In this document: positions 26,291-34,902 of the stretch, one piece after another
How the letters are laid out: every line of letters starts with the position of its first letter
How positions within the stretch are numbered: position 1 is the first letter of the stretch
Source of the DNA: Prevotella sp.
GTDB taxonomy: Bacteria > Bacteroidota > Bacteroidia > Bacteroidales > Bacteroidaceae
Assembly: GCA_022641735.1 (NCBI GenBank)
Contig: JALCDQ010000003.1
Coordinates: 186,001 to 250,000 of the forward strand
Direction: 5' to 3'
Length of the DNA: 64,000 nt
The notes under the pieces: generated by a model
What the model was told of the DNA's origin: nothing
Seen by the model: the letters and a program-made list of their open reading frames with translations, nothing else
Database searches by the model: none
Program-made: the position numbers and the translations under genes

Positions 26291-27415
26291 ATGAGATTTA
26301 CCTTATCAAGCACTGCCTTAAGCAGTCGTCTTCAAACTCTTTCGAGAGTAATAAGCAGTAAGAACGCCCTCCAAATCCTGGATTGCTTCTTATTTGATGT
26401 TCATAATCAACAGCTCACCATAACTGCATCCGATAGTGAGAACGTTATGCAATCGGTCATTAAATTGGATGAATGCGACGGTGAAGGAAGTTTTGCAGTA
26501 TCTAACCGCACTATTCTCGATGCCATGAAAGAACTTGCAGAGCAGCCTCTTCAATTCAATGTTGACACGGAGAACTTCACTATCAAGATTGTTTATCAGA
26601 ACGGTCTTTATAATTTTACGGCACAAAATGCCGAGGACTTCCCACATCTTCAGGCTATCCCTGATGGTGCAACCGTCATTACCATTGATTCTGGCATGCT
26701 GAGTGACAACATCAACCGCTCTCTCTTTGCTACTGCACAAGATGAGCTTCGTCCTGTCATGAATGGTATTTACTTTGATTTGACGGCTGATGCATTGGCT
26801 ATCGTTGCAAGTGACGGCCATAAGTTGGTGCGCAACAAGAATTTCACGATTAAGAGCGATACTCCTGCTTCTTTCATTCTCCCTAAAAAACCGGCTCAAC
26901 TGCTGAAGAATGTCTTAGGAAAAGACGGTGGAGATGTTGTCATCAAATTTGATGACCGCAGTGCTGAGATTCGTTTTGCCGACGGCACATTAAACTGTCG
27001 CCTCATCGAAGGCCGTTATCCGAATTACAATTCTGTGATCCCACAGAATAATCCTAATCAAGTGACGATTGACCGCCGCTCATTGCTTGGCGCATTGAGA
27101 CGCGTATTGCCATTTGCAAGTGAGAGCAGTCAGCTCATCCGCTTCCATCTCGAAATGGGCAAGTTAGAGCTTTCTTCTGAGGATATCGACTTTGCTACAA
27201 GTGCTAAAGAAAGCATTACCTGCGACTATACTGGGCAGCCTATGAACATCGGATTTAAAGGCAGTTCCCTCACAGAAATCCTAACCAACCTTGAAAGTGA
27301 TGAAGTGGTTCTTCAGTTAGCAGACCCAAGTCGCGCAGGAATTATCCTTCCAGCCGTGCAACCGGAAAATGAAGACGTGCTGATGCTCATCATGCCAATG
27401 TTGCTGAATGATTAA
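26291..27415 (+). CDS. dnaN: DNA polymerase III beta subunit (sliding clamp)
   Basis: 374 residues with the three-domain clamp fold: MRFTLSSTALSSRLQTLSRVISSKNALQIL at the N-terminus, ASDGHKLV in domain two, and the C-terminal ILPAVQPENEDVLMLIMPMLLN. It encircles DNA as a dimer and tethers Pol III and repair enzymes. It heads an operon with a 3'-5' exonuclease, two secreted proteins and recN, and is not next to dnaA or recF in this window. Confidence 0.97.
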   Translation: MRFTLSSTALSSRLQTLSRVISSKNALQILDCFLFDVHNQQLTITASDSENVMQSVIKLDECDGEGSFAVSNRTILDAMKELAEQPLQFNVDTENFTIKIVYQNGLYNFTAQNAEDFPHLQAIPDGATVITIDSGMLSDNINRSLFATAQDELRPVMNGIYFDLTADALAIVASDGHKLVRNKNFTIKSDTPASFILPKKPAQLLKNVLGKDGGDVVIKFDDRSAEIRFADGTLNCRLIEGRYPNYNSVIPQNNPNQVTIDRRSLLGALRRVLPFASESSQLIRFHLEMGKLELSSEDIDFATSAKESITCDYTGQPMNIGFKGSSLTEILTNLESDEVVLQLADPSRAGIILPAVQPENEDVLMLIMPMLLND

Positions 27416-27432
27416 TAATCAGAAACTGAATT

Positions 27433-28287
27433 ATGAAATTAAATCTTACAAAGCCCTTGATTGTCTTCGATTTGGAGACAACGGGGCTTGATATCGTTAA
27501 TGACAAAATCATACAAATATCTTATATTAAGGTATATCCAGATGGCAAAGAAGAGCGTGAAAACATCTTTGTAAACCCAGGAAAGCCAATTCCTGCTGTG
27601 GTTACCCAACTCACAGGCATCAGCGATGAGGATGTAAAAAATGCTCCAAGTTTCAAAGAAATATCCTCTTCACTCAGTGAAAAATTCAAAGGATGTGATT
27701 TCGCTGGTTTCAACTCTAATCACTTTGATATACCTATGCTGGCAGAAGAGTTCCTCCGAGTGGGTGTTGACTTCGATTTCTCTAAGTCCCGCCTCATCGA
27801 TGCGCAAAACATTTACCACAAAATGGAACGTCGCAACCTGGCTGCTGCTTATAAATTCTATTGCGGCCATAAGATGGAGGAAGACTTTGAAGCCCATCGT
27901 GCCGACCAAGACACAGAAGCTACCTATCGGGTATTGCAAGGTCAACTGGATAAATATAATCCTGAAACTGCTGAAGAGCCAGAGCGTGCTCTTCCAAACG
28001 ATATGGATACCTTGGCTGAATTTTCCAAAACCAATGATAACGTCGACTTTGCAGGTCGCATCATTTGGCAGGAAATGAAAGACAAAGATAACAATATCCT
28101 CACCGATGCCAAAGGAAATCCCCGCAAACAAGAGGTGTTCAACTTCGGTAAATACAAAGGTTGGGTTGTCTCCGATGTACTTCATAGAGATCCAGGCTAT
28201 TATTCTTGGATGCTGTCATCTGATTTTACCAACGACACCAAACAGGTGCTTACTCGAATTAGACTGAGAGAATTCAACCAAAAGTAA
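27433..28287 (+). CDS. DEDDh 3'-5' exonuclease
   Basis: 284 residues. The DnaQ-like domain (~1-175) has Exo I IVFDLETTGLD, Exo II GFNSNHFDIPML and Exo III HRADQDTEAT, with the catalytic His of DEDDh. A C-terminal extension (~200-284) contains FNFGKYKGWVVSDVLHRDPGYYSWML, a DUF3820-like motif seen with such nucleases in Bacteroidetes. It begins 18 bp after dnaN and is probably used in proofreading or repair. It is not the epsilon subunit by context alone. Confidence 0.9.
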   Translation: MKLNLTKPLIVFDLETTGLDIVNDKIIQISYIKVYPDGKEERENIFVNPGKPIPAVVTQLTGISDEDVKNAPSFKEISSSLSEKFKGCDFAGFNSNHFDIPMLAEEFLRVGVDFDFSKSRLIDAQNIYHKMERRNLAAAYKFYCGHKMEEDFEAHRADQDTEATYRVLQGQLDKYNPETAEEPERALPNDMDTLAEFSKTNDNVDFAGRIIWQEMKDKDNNILTDAKGNPRKQEVFNFGKYKGWVVSDVLHRDPGYYSWMLSSDFTNDTKQVLTRIRLREFNQK

Positions 28288-28325
28288 GGCTTCAGCGTAT
28301 ATGCTATCCATCAAAAGGTATTGAT

Positions 28326-29177
28326 ATGAAATATAAAATCATCCTTTTCATCATTACTATACTGACCAGTGTTTCAGCTGCTGCACAGCAAAATACGGAT
28401 GATGGGCTCTATTGCAAATTTTCAAACATGCCAAAATTGCAAAGTTCCATTATCCATTTAGCTCAAGCAGCTCCGAAATACTTTGTCGTAACAGATAATG
28501 CAATGGATAACTATGCAAAGGCCAAAGAATTGGCTTCATCCATGAAATTAGACAAGGACAACTGCTGGAAAGACCTTGCCAAAGCTTATAAGGCTCTGTC
28601 ATACGTTGCTTGCGGAATGATTCTTGTCGAGGCTATCACAAAAGCCGGCATCACAAAGAATATGGATATCGCTGACAGAGTCACAACCATGCGCATTCAG
28701 AAAGATCCGAATACGATTAAATCCAACAAAAATCTTCACCTCATGGAGCTGAAGTCTGATTCTGACTTCGTGTTTCTCTGCAATGTATTGGATATCAAGA
28801 GCAGTTATGATATAAGCGGAATGCACAAAGAATACGAGAACATGCTCGATTCCTCCTATAGCACATTAGATTCAGACATAGCATTTATCAATTTTCAACT
28901 ATACAACCGCAGTTTCTTCTTTGACTATATTCCACTCATCATCGGACTCTATCAAAATACAAATCAAGCAAATCTGATGGCACAAGAAACAATGCTTATT
29001 GGTGAAAACCTGGATAAGATTCCCCACTTCACTAAAGGAATTTCGGACGAAGGAACTATGAATCAGATATTCAGTCAAACTGATGAGATTATAGGTTATC
29101 GGGCAAAACTGATTGAACTGATGGCGAATGGACTGGAATTAGTCACAAAAAGAAATAAACTTATAAGCGAAATATGA
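28326..29177 (+). CDS. Secreted protein of unknown function
   Basis: 283 residues with a Sec signal peptide (MKYKIILFIITILTSVSAAAQ). The mature part is largely alpha-helical with no recognised motif, metal site or repeat, and lacks a lipobox. It starts 39 bp after the exonuclease stop and its stop overlaps the DUF4835 gene by 4 bp, so it belongs to the dnaN-recN operon. The place it fills is usually occupied by coaBC in related genomes, as I recall. A periplasmic location is likely; the function is unknown. Confidence 0.72.
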   Translation: MKYKIILFIITILTSVSAAAQQNTDDGLYCKFSNMPKLQSSIIHLAQAAPKYFVVTDNAMDNYAKAKELASSMKLDKDNCWKDLAKAYKALSYVACGMILVEAITKAGITKNMDIADRVTTMRIQKDPNTIKSNKNLHLMELKSDSDFVFLCNVLDIKSSYDISGMHKEYENMLDSSYSTLDSDIAFINFQLYNRSFFFDYIPLIIGLYQNTNQANLMAQETMLIGENLDKIPHFTKGISDEGTMNQIFSQTDEIIGYRAKLIELMANGLELVTKRNKLISEI

Positions 29178-30082
29178 GAAGATTCAAGACAATAATCAGT
29201 GCATTCATCCTTTTAGGCTTTGCTACTATCAGCAATGCCCAGGAATTGAATGCGAAGATTACTATCAATCATTCTCAGATACAAGGAACAGATGAAAGTG
29301 TATTTGATAACTTGAAGACCACTCTTGAACAGTTTGTCAATGAACGTCAATGGACAAATCTGCAATTTCAAAAGAACGAGCGCATCAACTGCAACTTCAA
29401 TATCACTATCACAAAATACGATAATTCTTCAAATATCTTCACTTGTAAGACTATCATTCAGGCAAATCGGCCGGTATATAACTCGGCTTATACTTCCACC
29501 TTATATAATAATACAGACAACGATTTCAATTTTGAGTTTGCACAGTTTGACCAACTGAACTTCAATGAAGAAAGCATCAGCAACCAACTAACGGCACTCT
29601 TTGCATACTATGCCTATCTCATCATAGGAATAGACCTCGATAGTTTTTCTCCACTCGGAGGAGAAAACATTCTGCAAAGATGTATGAACCTGACAAATAA
29701 TGCACAGAATCTAAGTTTCGCAGGATGGAAGTCTTTTGAAAACGACCGTAATCGCTATGCCATCATTAACGATTATCTTGATGGAGCTATGCGTCCATTC
29801 AGACAAATGCAATACGATTATTATCGCAATGGTCTTGATGAAATGGCCAATAATGCAGAAAGAGGAAGGACTAACATATCCACAGCTTTAGAGCAACTCA
29901 AAAAGTGCCATGAAGACAAGCCAATGAGCATGTTACCACAGATATGGACAGACTTCAAACGCGATGAACTTGCCAATATCTATAAAGGAAAAGGAACTCA
30001 AAAAGAAAAGGAGACTATTTACGATATTCTCTTTAGTATTAATGCCAGTCAAAATGAGGCTTGGTCAAAAATCAAAGAATAA
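29174..30082 (+). CDS. DUF4835 secreted protein
   Basis: 302 residues with signal peptide MRRFKTIISAFILLGFATISNAQ. ELNAKITINHSQIQGTDESVF and the following ERQWTNLQFQKNERINCNF are the hallmark of DUF4835, a Bacteroidetes family encoded next to recN. It is probably periplasmic; no function is established. The start ATG overlaps the upstream stop (ATGA); recN begins 2 bp after its stop. Confidence 0.87.
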   Translation: MRRFKTIISAFILLGFATISNAQELNAKITINHSQIQGTDESVFDNLKTTLEQFVNERQWTNLQFQKNERINCNFNITITKYDNSSNIFTCKTIIQANRPVYNSAYTSTLYNNTDNDFNFEFAQFDQLNFNEESISNQLTALFAYYAYLIIGIDLDSFSPLGGENILQRCMNLTNNAQNLSFAGWKSFENDRNRYAIINDYLDGAMRPFRQMQYDYYRNGLDEMANNAERGRTNISTALEQLKKCHEDKPMSMLPQIWTDFKRDELANIYKGKGTQKEKETIYDILFSINASQNEAWSKIKE

Positions 30083-30084
30083 TT

Positions 30085-31743
30085 ATGCTTCGACAATTAT
30101 ATATCCAACATTTTGCACTCATTGATGAGCTGAATATTCACTTTAAGCCTGGCTTTTCAGTAATAACTGGAGAAACAGGGGCAGGAAAAAGTATTATACT
30201 CGGTGCTATTGGACTCCTTTTGGGTAACCGTGCTGATGCTAAGCAAATCAAAGTCGGGGAAGATAAATGCATTATTGAGGCTCATTTCGACCTGTCAAAA
30301 TATAATATGCAGTCATTCTTCGAAGAAAACGACCTTGACTATGATGACACCGATTGCATTCTTCGCCGTGAGATAAACAGTAATGGGAAGAGCCGGGCTT
30401 TCATCAACGACATACCTGTTGGACTGACTATAATCCGTGAACTTGGCGAACATTTGATAGATATTCATAGTCAACATCAGAACTTATTGCTCCAAAAGGA
30501 AAATTTCCAACTTAATGTTGTCGATATCTTTGCTAACGATAAGCAACAGATAACTATTTATAAACAAGCATTAGAGGAATACAGAGATATCGATAAAAGG
30601 CTGTCCCAACTAAAGGAAAACATAGCTAAGATAAAGGAAAACGAAGAGTATTTCCGCTTTCAGGTAGATGAACTCGAAAAAGCCAATCTATCAGAAGGTC
30701 AGCAAGAACAACTTGAAGAAGAAAGTAGCACGCTTACACATGCAGAAGAAATCAAGACTGCTCTTTATGAGGCCGATAATGCTCTGAATAATGAAGACAA
30801 TGGTATCGTAGCACAATTGAAATCTGCGATACAGACATTAAATAATGTATGCAACGTTTACCATTCTGCTAAAGTCGTCAATGAACGGCTGGATTCTGCA
30901 TATATCGAATTGAAAGATATTGCGGAAGAGATTAACAAAGACATTGAAGACATTGATTTCGACCCACAACGTCTCGAGAATATCAATACTCAACTTGACA
31001 CCATCTATTCATTACAGCAAAAGTTTCATGTGGATTCCGTAAGAGATTTACTCGACATTCTAGCTGATTTGAAGCAACAACTTCATAGTATAGAATACAA
31101 CGATGAAGAAATTGCTGCCCTTGAAAACGAGAAGGACAAACAATTAAAGAATTGTATACAGCTAGCTTCAAAACTTACAGAACTTCGCAAAAAGGCTTCT
31201 AAGCAAATCGAAGAGGATTTGAAAAAACGCTTGATACCTCTTGGAATTCCCAACATACGCTTTCAAGTAGACTTCTCTCCAAAGACTTTATCTGAAGATG
31301 GAGCTGATAAAATACAGTTCTTGTTCAGTGCCAATAAGAGCACGCCTTTGCAACCAATATCTGAAATAGCATCAGGTGGCGAGATTTCACGTGTAATGCT
31401 GTCTTTGAAAGCCATGATTAGCAGTGCTGTCAAACTTCCTACTATCATCTTCGATGAAATCGACACAGGGGTCAGTGGCAAAGTTGCAGAGATGATGGCA
31501 CTGATTATGAAGGAGATGGGAGAAAACGACCGACAGGTCATCAGTATCACCCATTTGCCTCAAATAGCGGCTATGGGGTCGACACATTATCGCGTCACGA
31601 AGGAAGAAACTTCTCAAGGGACACTCAGTGAAATGAAAGAATTGTCACAAGAAGAGCGCATCCACGAAATAGCTCAAATGCTAAGTGGCAATAACATTTC
31701 CAATGCTGCAATAGAAAACGCAAAATCATTACTAAGAATATGA
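30085..31743 (+). CDS. recN: DNA repair protein RecN
   Basis: A 552-residue SMC-like ATPase in double-strand-break repair. The start at ATG 30085 (MLRQLYIQHFALIDEL) is chosen over an in-frame TTG at 30061, which lies inside DUF4835. Walker A GETGAGKSII is at residues ~29-38, and a long coiled coil covers ~160-400 (EKANLSEGQQEQLEEE...). The signature EIASGGEISRVMLSLK and Walker B TIIFDEIDTGVSG follow, then the H-loop region ISITHLPQIAAMG. The stop overlaps the next start by 4 bp. Confidence 0.95.
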   Translation: MLRQLYIQHFALIDELNIHFKPGFSVITGETGAGKSIILGAIGLLLGNRADAKQIKVGEDKCIIEAHFDLSKYNMQSFFEENDLDYDDTDCILRREINSNGKSRAFINDIPVGLTIIRELGEHLIDIHSQHQNLLLQKENFQLNVVDIFANDKQQITIYKQALEEYRDIDKRLSQLKENIAKIKENEEYFRFQVDELEKANLSEGQQEQLEEESSTLTHAEEIKTALYEADNALNNEDNGIVAQLKSAIQTLNNVCNVYHSAKVVNERLDSAYIELKDIAEEINKDIEDIDFDPQRLENINTQLDTIYSLQQKFHVDSVRDLLDILADLKQQLHSIEYNDEEIAALENEKDKQLKNCIQLASKLTELRKKASKQIEEDLKKRLIPLGIPNIRFQVDFSPKTLSEDGADKIQFLFSANKSTPLQPISEIASGGEISRVMLSLKAMISSAVKLPTIIFDEIDTGVSGKVAEMMALIMKEMGENDRQVISITHLPQIAAMGSTHYRVTKEETSQGTLSEMKELSQEERIHEIAQMLSGNNISNAAIENAKSLLRI

Positions 31744-33398
31744 AAAGAATTATGTATATAGCAATTGCACTCATGATGGCTTGCAATTGCAATGCTCAAA
31801 TCGAGCGTTCCGCTAAATCCGTCTTTTCTTTAACTACATTCAAGAAAGACGGTTCTATATTGGCTTCCAGCCATGGAGTTTTTGTAGGTTCTGATGGTGA
31901 AGCTATATCTATTTGGACTCCCTTTATAGGAGCTGACCATGCCACAGTCATTGACGCATTAGGTAACGAGATGGAAGTGACTTCTATCATCCAAGCTAAT
32001 GAACTTTATGATGTCTGCAAATTCCAAGTCAGTGGTAAGACGAAACCAGCCCCTATTGCTAGCATTCCTGCTGCAAAAGGAGAGAAAATATGGATTATCG
32101 GTTATTCCAATAAGAGTCCTCAAGTAGACCAGCGAAATATACAGCGCACCGAAACGTTCATGGATAAATATACCTATTACATCTTTTCTTCAAACATTCC
32201 AGATAATTCAGAAGGCTGCCCGTTTGTGAATTCCAAAGGAGAAGTGTTAGGCTTGCTGCAACATAGCAAGACCAATGAAGATATCTATGCGACAGATGCC
32301 CGTTACATAAATGACTTCAAAGTGAAAAATGGTCTTTATATCAATGAACCCGCACTTAAACAAACCGCAATTCCTGTAGCCTTTCCTGAAGACCATGACC
32401 AAGCCTCTGTAATGCTTACATTGGCCCATGACCAGGGTGATTCCTTGAAATATGTCAAATACATCAATGCTTTCCTCAAGAAATATCCAACTGCTATTGA
32501 AGGATATAACGCACAAGCTGAAAATCAGATAAATGCTAATGACTTCGCTGGTGCTGCGACCACAATGGAGACGGCAATTAGCAAGGCAACCAAAAAAGAT
32601 GAAGCCCACTCAGCCTATTCTCGTTTGATTTTCCAGAAAGAAATCTACAAAAGCCAGATGCCTTATGCATCCTGGAACTTAGATAAAGCCTTAGAGGAGG
32701 CCAAAGAGGCCTATAAAGCCAACCCTCTCCCTATCTATCAACACCAACAGGCACAGATAGTCTTCGCAAAAGCTGATTATAACACAGCCTACGATATGTT
32801 TATGTCGCTCACCAAGACACCACTGCGCAACGGCGAGCTCTTTTATGAAGCTGCACAGTGTAAGACTCAATTGAAAGCTCCTCATAAAGACATTATGGAG
32901 TTGCTCGACAGTGCCATTGCTGCCTCTCCACAACCGCTTAATCAGATAGGAGCTCCTTATGTTCTTGCAAGGGGTACTGAATACTTCAACGCAGGTGAAT
33001 ACAAAAACTCCGTGATAGACTTTAACCGCTACGATTCGTTGATGAATGGCCGGCCTATTTCTAGTGAGTTCTATTATACTCGTGAAAAGGCAGAGATGCA
33101 GATTCACCAATATCAGCAAGCTCTGAATGACATTAACCGTTCCATCTTGCTCTCTCGTGACCAACCAACCCTTTGGGCAGAAAAGGCTTCCATTCACTTG
33201 CGCTTCAATCAGTTGGATGATGCCATCAAGAGTGCAACCATCTGTACACAAATAGCTCCAGAATATGCTGATGGCTATATTTTGCTAGGCGTGGCACAAA
33301 TGACTAACAAGAATAAAGTTGAGGGAGAGAAGGCTCTTCTTAAAGCAAAAGAATTAGGAGATGCGCGAGCCGACGAATATTTGAAGAAATATAAGTAA
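31740..33398 (+). CDS. TPR protein with degenerate trypsin-like domain, secreted
   Basis: 552 residues with a signal peptide (MKRIMYIAIALMMACNCNAQ). Residues ~25-200 follow the chymotrypsin/HtrA fold (GVFVGSDGEAISIW, DVCKFQVSG, KGEKIWIIGYSN, EGCPFVNSKGEVLGLLQHS). The catalytic positions look lost: the region normally holding His reads SIWTPFIG, and GNSGGP is replaced by NSEGCP. Residues ~230-552 are tetratricopeptide-like helices (TAIEGYNAQAENQ, PTLWAEKASIHLRFNQLDDAI, YADGYILLGVAQ). It is probably a periplasmic scaffold rather than an active protease (inference). It is the last gene of the dnaN-recN operon; the tRNA-Arg(TCT) promoter follows at once. Confidence 0.8.
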   Translation: MKRIMYIAIALMMACNCNAQIERSAKSVFSLTTFKKDGSILASSHGVFVGSDGEAISIWTPFIGADHATVIDALGNEMEVTSIIQANELYDVCKFQVSGKTKPAPIASIPAAKGEKIWIIGYSNKSPQVDQRNIQRTETFMDKYTYYIFSSNIPDNSEGCPFVNSKGEVLGLLQHSKTNEDIYATDARYINDFKVKNGLYINEPALKQTAIPVAFPEDHDQASVMLTLAHDQGDSLKYVKYINAFLKKYPTAIEGYNAQAENQINANDFAGAATTMETAISKATKKDEAHSAYSRLIFQKEIYKSQMPYASWNLDKALEEAKEAYKANPLPIYQHQQAQIVFAKADYNTAYDMFMSLTKTPLRNGELFYEAAQCKTQLKAPHKDIMELLDSAIAASPQPLNQIGAPYVLARGTEYFNAGEYKNSVIDFNRYDSLMNGRPISSEFYYTREKAEMQIHQYQQALNDINRSILLSRDQPTLWAEKASIHLRFNQLDDAIKSATICTQIAPEYADGYILLGVAQMTNKNKVEGEKALLKAKELGDARADEYLKKYK

Positions 33399-33425
33399 AA
33401 ATTTGGTATTATCACGCAAATTCAT

Positions 33426-33433
33426 TACTTTTG
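33426..33433 (+). promoter_or_regulatory. -7 promoter element for tRNA-Arg(TCT)
   Basis: TACTTTTG lies 13 bp before the tRNA, with TTTGG around 33403-33407 as the -33 element. Confidence 0.7.
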
Positions 33434-33446
33434 CACCCGATTTGAT

Positions 33447-33521
33447 GGTCTCGTAGCTCAGTTGGATTAGAGCAACAGCCTTCTAAGCTGTGGGTCCTGG
33501 GTTCGAATCCCAGCGGGATCA
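33447..33521 (+). tRNA. tRNA-Arg(TCT)
   Basis: Acceptor GGTCTCG pairs with CGGGATC (two G-U pairs), and the anticodon stem ACAGC/GCTGT holds loop CTTCTAA, giving TCT (reads AGA). The T-arm CTGGG/CCCAG is perfect and CCA is not encoded. A stem-loop (33532-33566: GACTAC, CCTTT / AAAGG, GTAGTC) follows and may end the transcript, though without a U run. Confidence 0.95.
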
Positions 33522-33750
33522 CTAAAACAAAGACTACTAAAATCCTTTATTTAAAGGAATGTAGTCACTCCCCTCTCAAAGCTAATCATTACCCGTTTTG
33601 GTGCTCATAACTATAAACAGAGCAGCCAAAGAACAGCTATGACGCAAAATACGCAAATTCTCATGAACTTGAACTCCCATATCCATAGGGCTATAGGATA
33701 ATTGATTTTCAGGCTGAAAATAACAACAAGCGCCCTTAGGATTCGTTAAC

Positions 33751-34158
33751 AAATTAACTTAAAACGGCTTGCAACTTTTATGCAAATTATTCATGAAATA
33801 TACAAAAACGTTTTATGACATTGGACGTTTGGCCTTTTGTATAGGCACGTTTGGCCTAACGAGGCGCTTATTTGGCCAAATGTGGAGTCTATTAATCGTT
33901 GTTTAGAGGGCGAATAACCACCTTTTACAAGGTCATTAACCACTTTTTACCACCTTGGAAGTGGCTTTTAAGGGCAAAATCAGACTTTTTCAAAAAACGA
34001 CCTCGACAAAAAGGCCCTTTTCGGGCGATATAAGCGACTTTATTTTCAAAGATTCACTATACGAAGCTTTGCCTTTAAGAGAGGCTCATATCCGTTTTGT
34101 ATATTTATGCAAAAACGGCTATCAGTTTTGCATAAAGTTAGTGTGATATATTGAACTA
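33751..34158. repeat. Long dispersed non-coding element, copy 1
   Basis: It aligns end to end with 46195-46583. In order it has a conserved head (TTAAAACGG ... TCATGAAATATACAAAAA), three TTTGGCC boxes at 33828, 33850 and 33871 (22 and 21 bp apart), a four-unit 22-bp array at 33888-33975, and a 167-bp tail of the same length as in the other copy (shared GCGATATAAGCGACTTT). The tail ends in a 9-bp inverted repeat, TATGCAAAA/TTTTGCATA (34107-34135). The region has no transposase and no clear terminal repeats. Confidence 0.75.
33888..33975 (-). repeat. 22-bp x 4 intergenic array, copy D
   Basis: Units at 33888, 33910, 33932 and 33954, embedded in the long element. Endings such as CCTTTTAC and CTTTTTAC show it is inverted relative to copies A, B and E. 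The same frame continues upstream into the TTTGGCC boxes. Confidence 0.8.
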
Positions 34159-34355
34159 ACTAAGACAAGCTGGGCTTAATTTAATGGCTCATCTGCTTGA
34201 TTCTTATTGAGCCATGCAAAAATAAAATCTTTTGATTCTCCAAAATTTTGCATATAAGCCACATTTTTCTTATCTTGTATTCTTACAATGATAAGAAAAT
34301 TCAATAATGCGATTCACTAAGATTGACTTCGTCAGCAACTTCAGATAATGCTATC

Positions 34356-34757
34356 TTAATCTTCATAAAGATAGAAAGTGCGTTCCATCATCTTCCACTT
34401 TTCATCAGAAGTTTCGCCAGAAGTACATTTTTGGAATTGAGCAACATAGTCTTCCCATTCCTGTTGACGAGGAAGAGTGGCCAAACGAGCCATGGCTGTA
34501 TCCCAATCAAAATCAAGAGGAGCCTCTACGATAAGCACCAAACGCGTACCTATCATATATACTTCCATCTCCAATATGCCGACCTCACGAATTCCAGCCT
34601 TAATTTCAGGCCAAAAGTTCTCACGCTGATGGGCTGCACGATAACGACGGATAAGCTCAGGATTATCCTTGAGTTCCATTGTTTGAACATACCGTTTAAC
34701 GGGTTGCTTATACTCTTTTTCTTTATAACCTTCTGTCATATTGCATTCTGTTTTCAA
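34356..34757 (-). CDS. L-rhamnose mutarotase family protein
   Basis: 133 residues, or 128 from the second Met. The core RYVQTMELKDNPELIRRYRAAHQ...FWPEIKAGIREVGILEMEVYMIGTRLVLIVEAP and the C-terminal QQEWEDYVAQFQ match the RhaM/DUF718 family of dimeric alpha-beta barrel mutarotases that interconvert anomers of L-rhamnose or related deoxysugars. The catalytic-type His, Tyr and Trp residues are conserved. It is longer than RhaM (~104 residues) at both ends. No rhamnose catabolic genes are nearby, so an L-fucose or other role is possible. Confidence 0.82.
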   Translation of the reverse strand: MKTECNMTEGYKEKEYKQPVKRYVQTMELKDNPELIRRYRAAHQRENFWPEIKAGIREVGILEMEVYMIGTRLVLIVEAPLDFDWDTAMARLATLPRQQEWEDYVAQFQKCTSGETSDEKWKMMERTFYLYED

Positions 34758-34764
34758 AACATTG

Positions 34765-34772
34765 CAAATATA
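34765..34772 (-). promoter_or_regulatory. -7 promoter element for mutarotase-like gene
   Basis: The minus strand reads TATATTTG (then CAATG), 7 bp upstream of the first Met at 34757. Such a short distance favours that Met as a near-leaderless start, or the second Met at 34742. Confidence 0.6.
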
Positions 34773-34834
34773 ATAAGAATCGATGAAAGAACGGAGAATT
34801 TCGAGAAATTATTTTCTATTTCATTAAAAATGAG

Positions 34835-34842
34835 TAACTTTG
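34835..34842 (+). promoter_or_regulatory. -7 promoter element for PafA-type phosphatase
   Basis: TAACTTTG, followed by TAGAC, lies 60 bp before the ATG at 34903. Confidence 0.65.
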
Positions 34843-34902
34843 TAGACATGATATTCACGAATAATTAATAAGAAGATAACATTCAAACAACAACGACTGA
34901 CT

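Larger units (their letters stand above)
33567..34355. other. 789-bp gene-free region containing a long non-coding element
   Basis: No gene is supported here. 33567-33750 shows nothing I can name. 33751-34158 is the long repeat element described separately. 34159-34355 is AT-rich, with a stem ATGGCTCA/TGAGCCAT near 34183-34216 and the 3' end of the minus-strand mutarotase gene beyond. Confidence 0.6.

Noticed and set aside
33955..34146. 63-codon frame inside the long element
   Set aside because: It starts only at a TTG, and the matching frame in the second copy has an upstream stop and no start codon; treated as part of a non-coding repeat.
34323..34868. 181-codon frame on the plus strand
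   Set aside because: It is antisense to the mutarotase-like gene, which has family similarity and a promoter.
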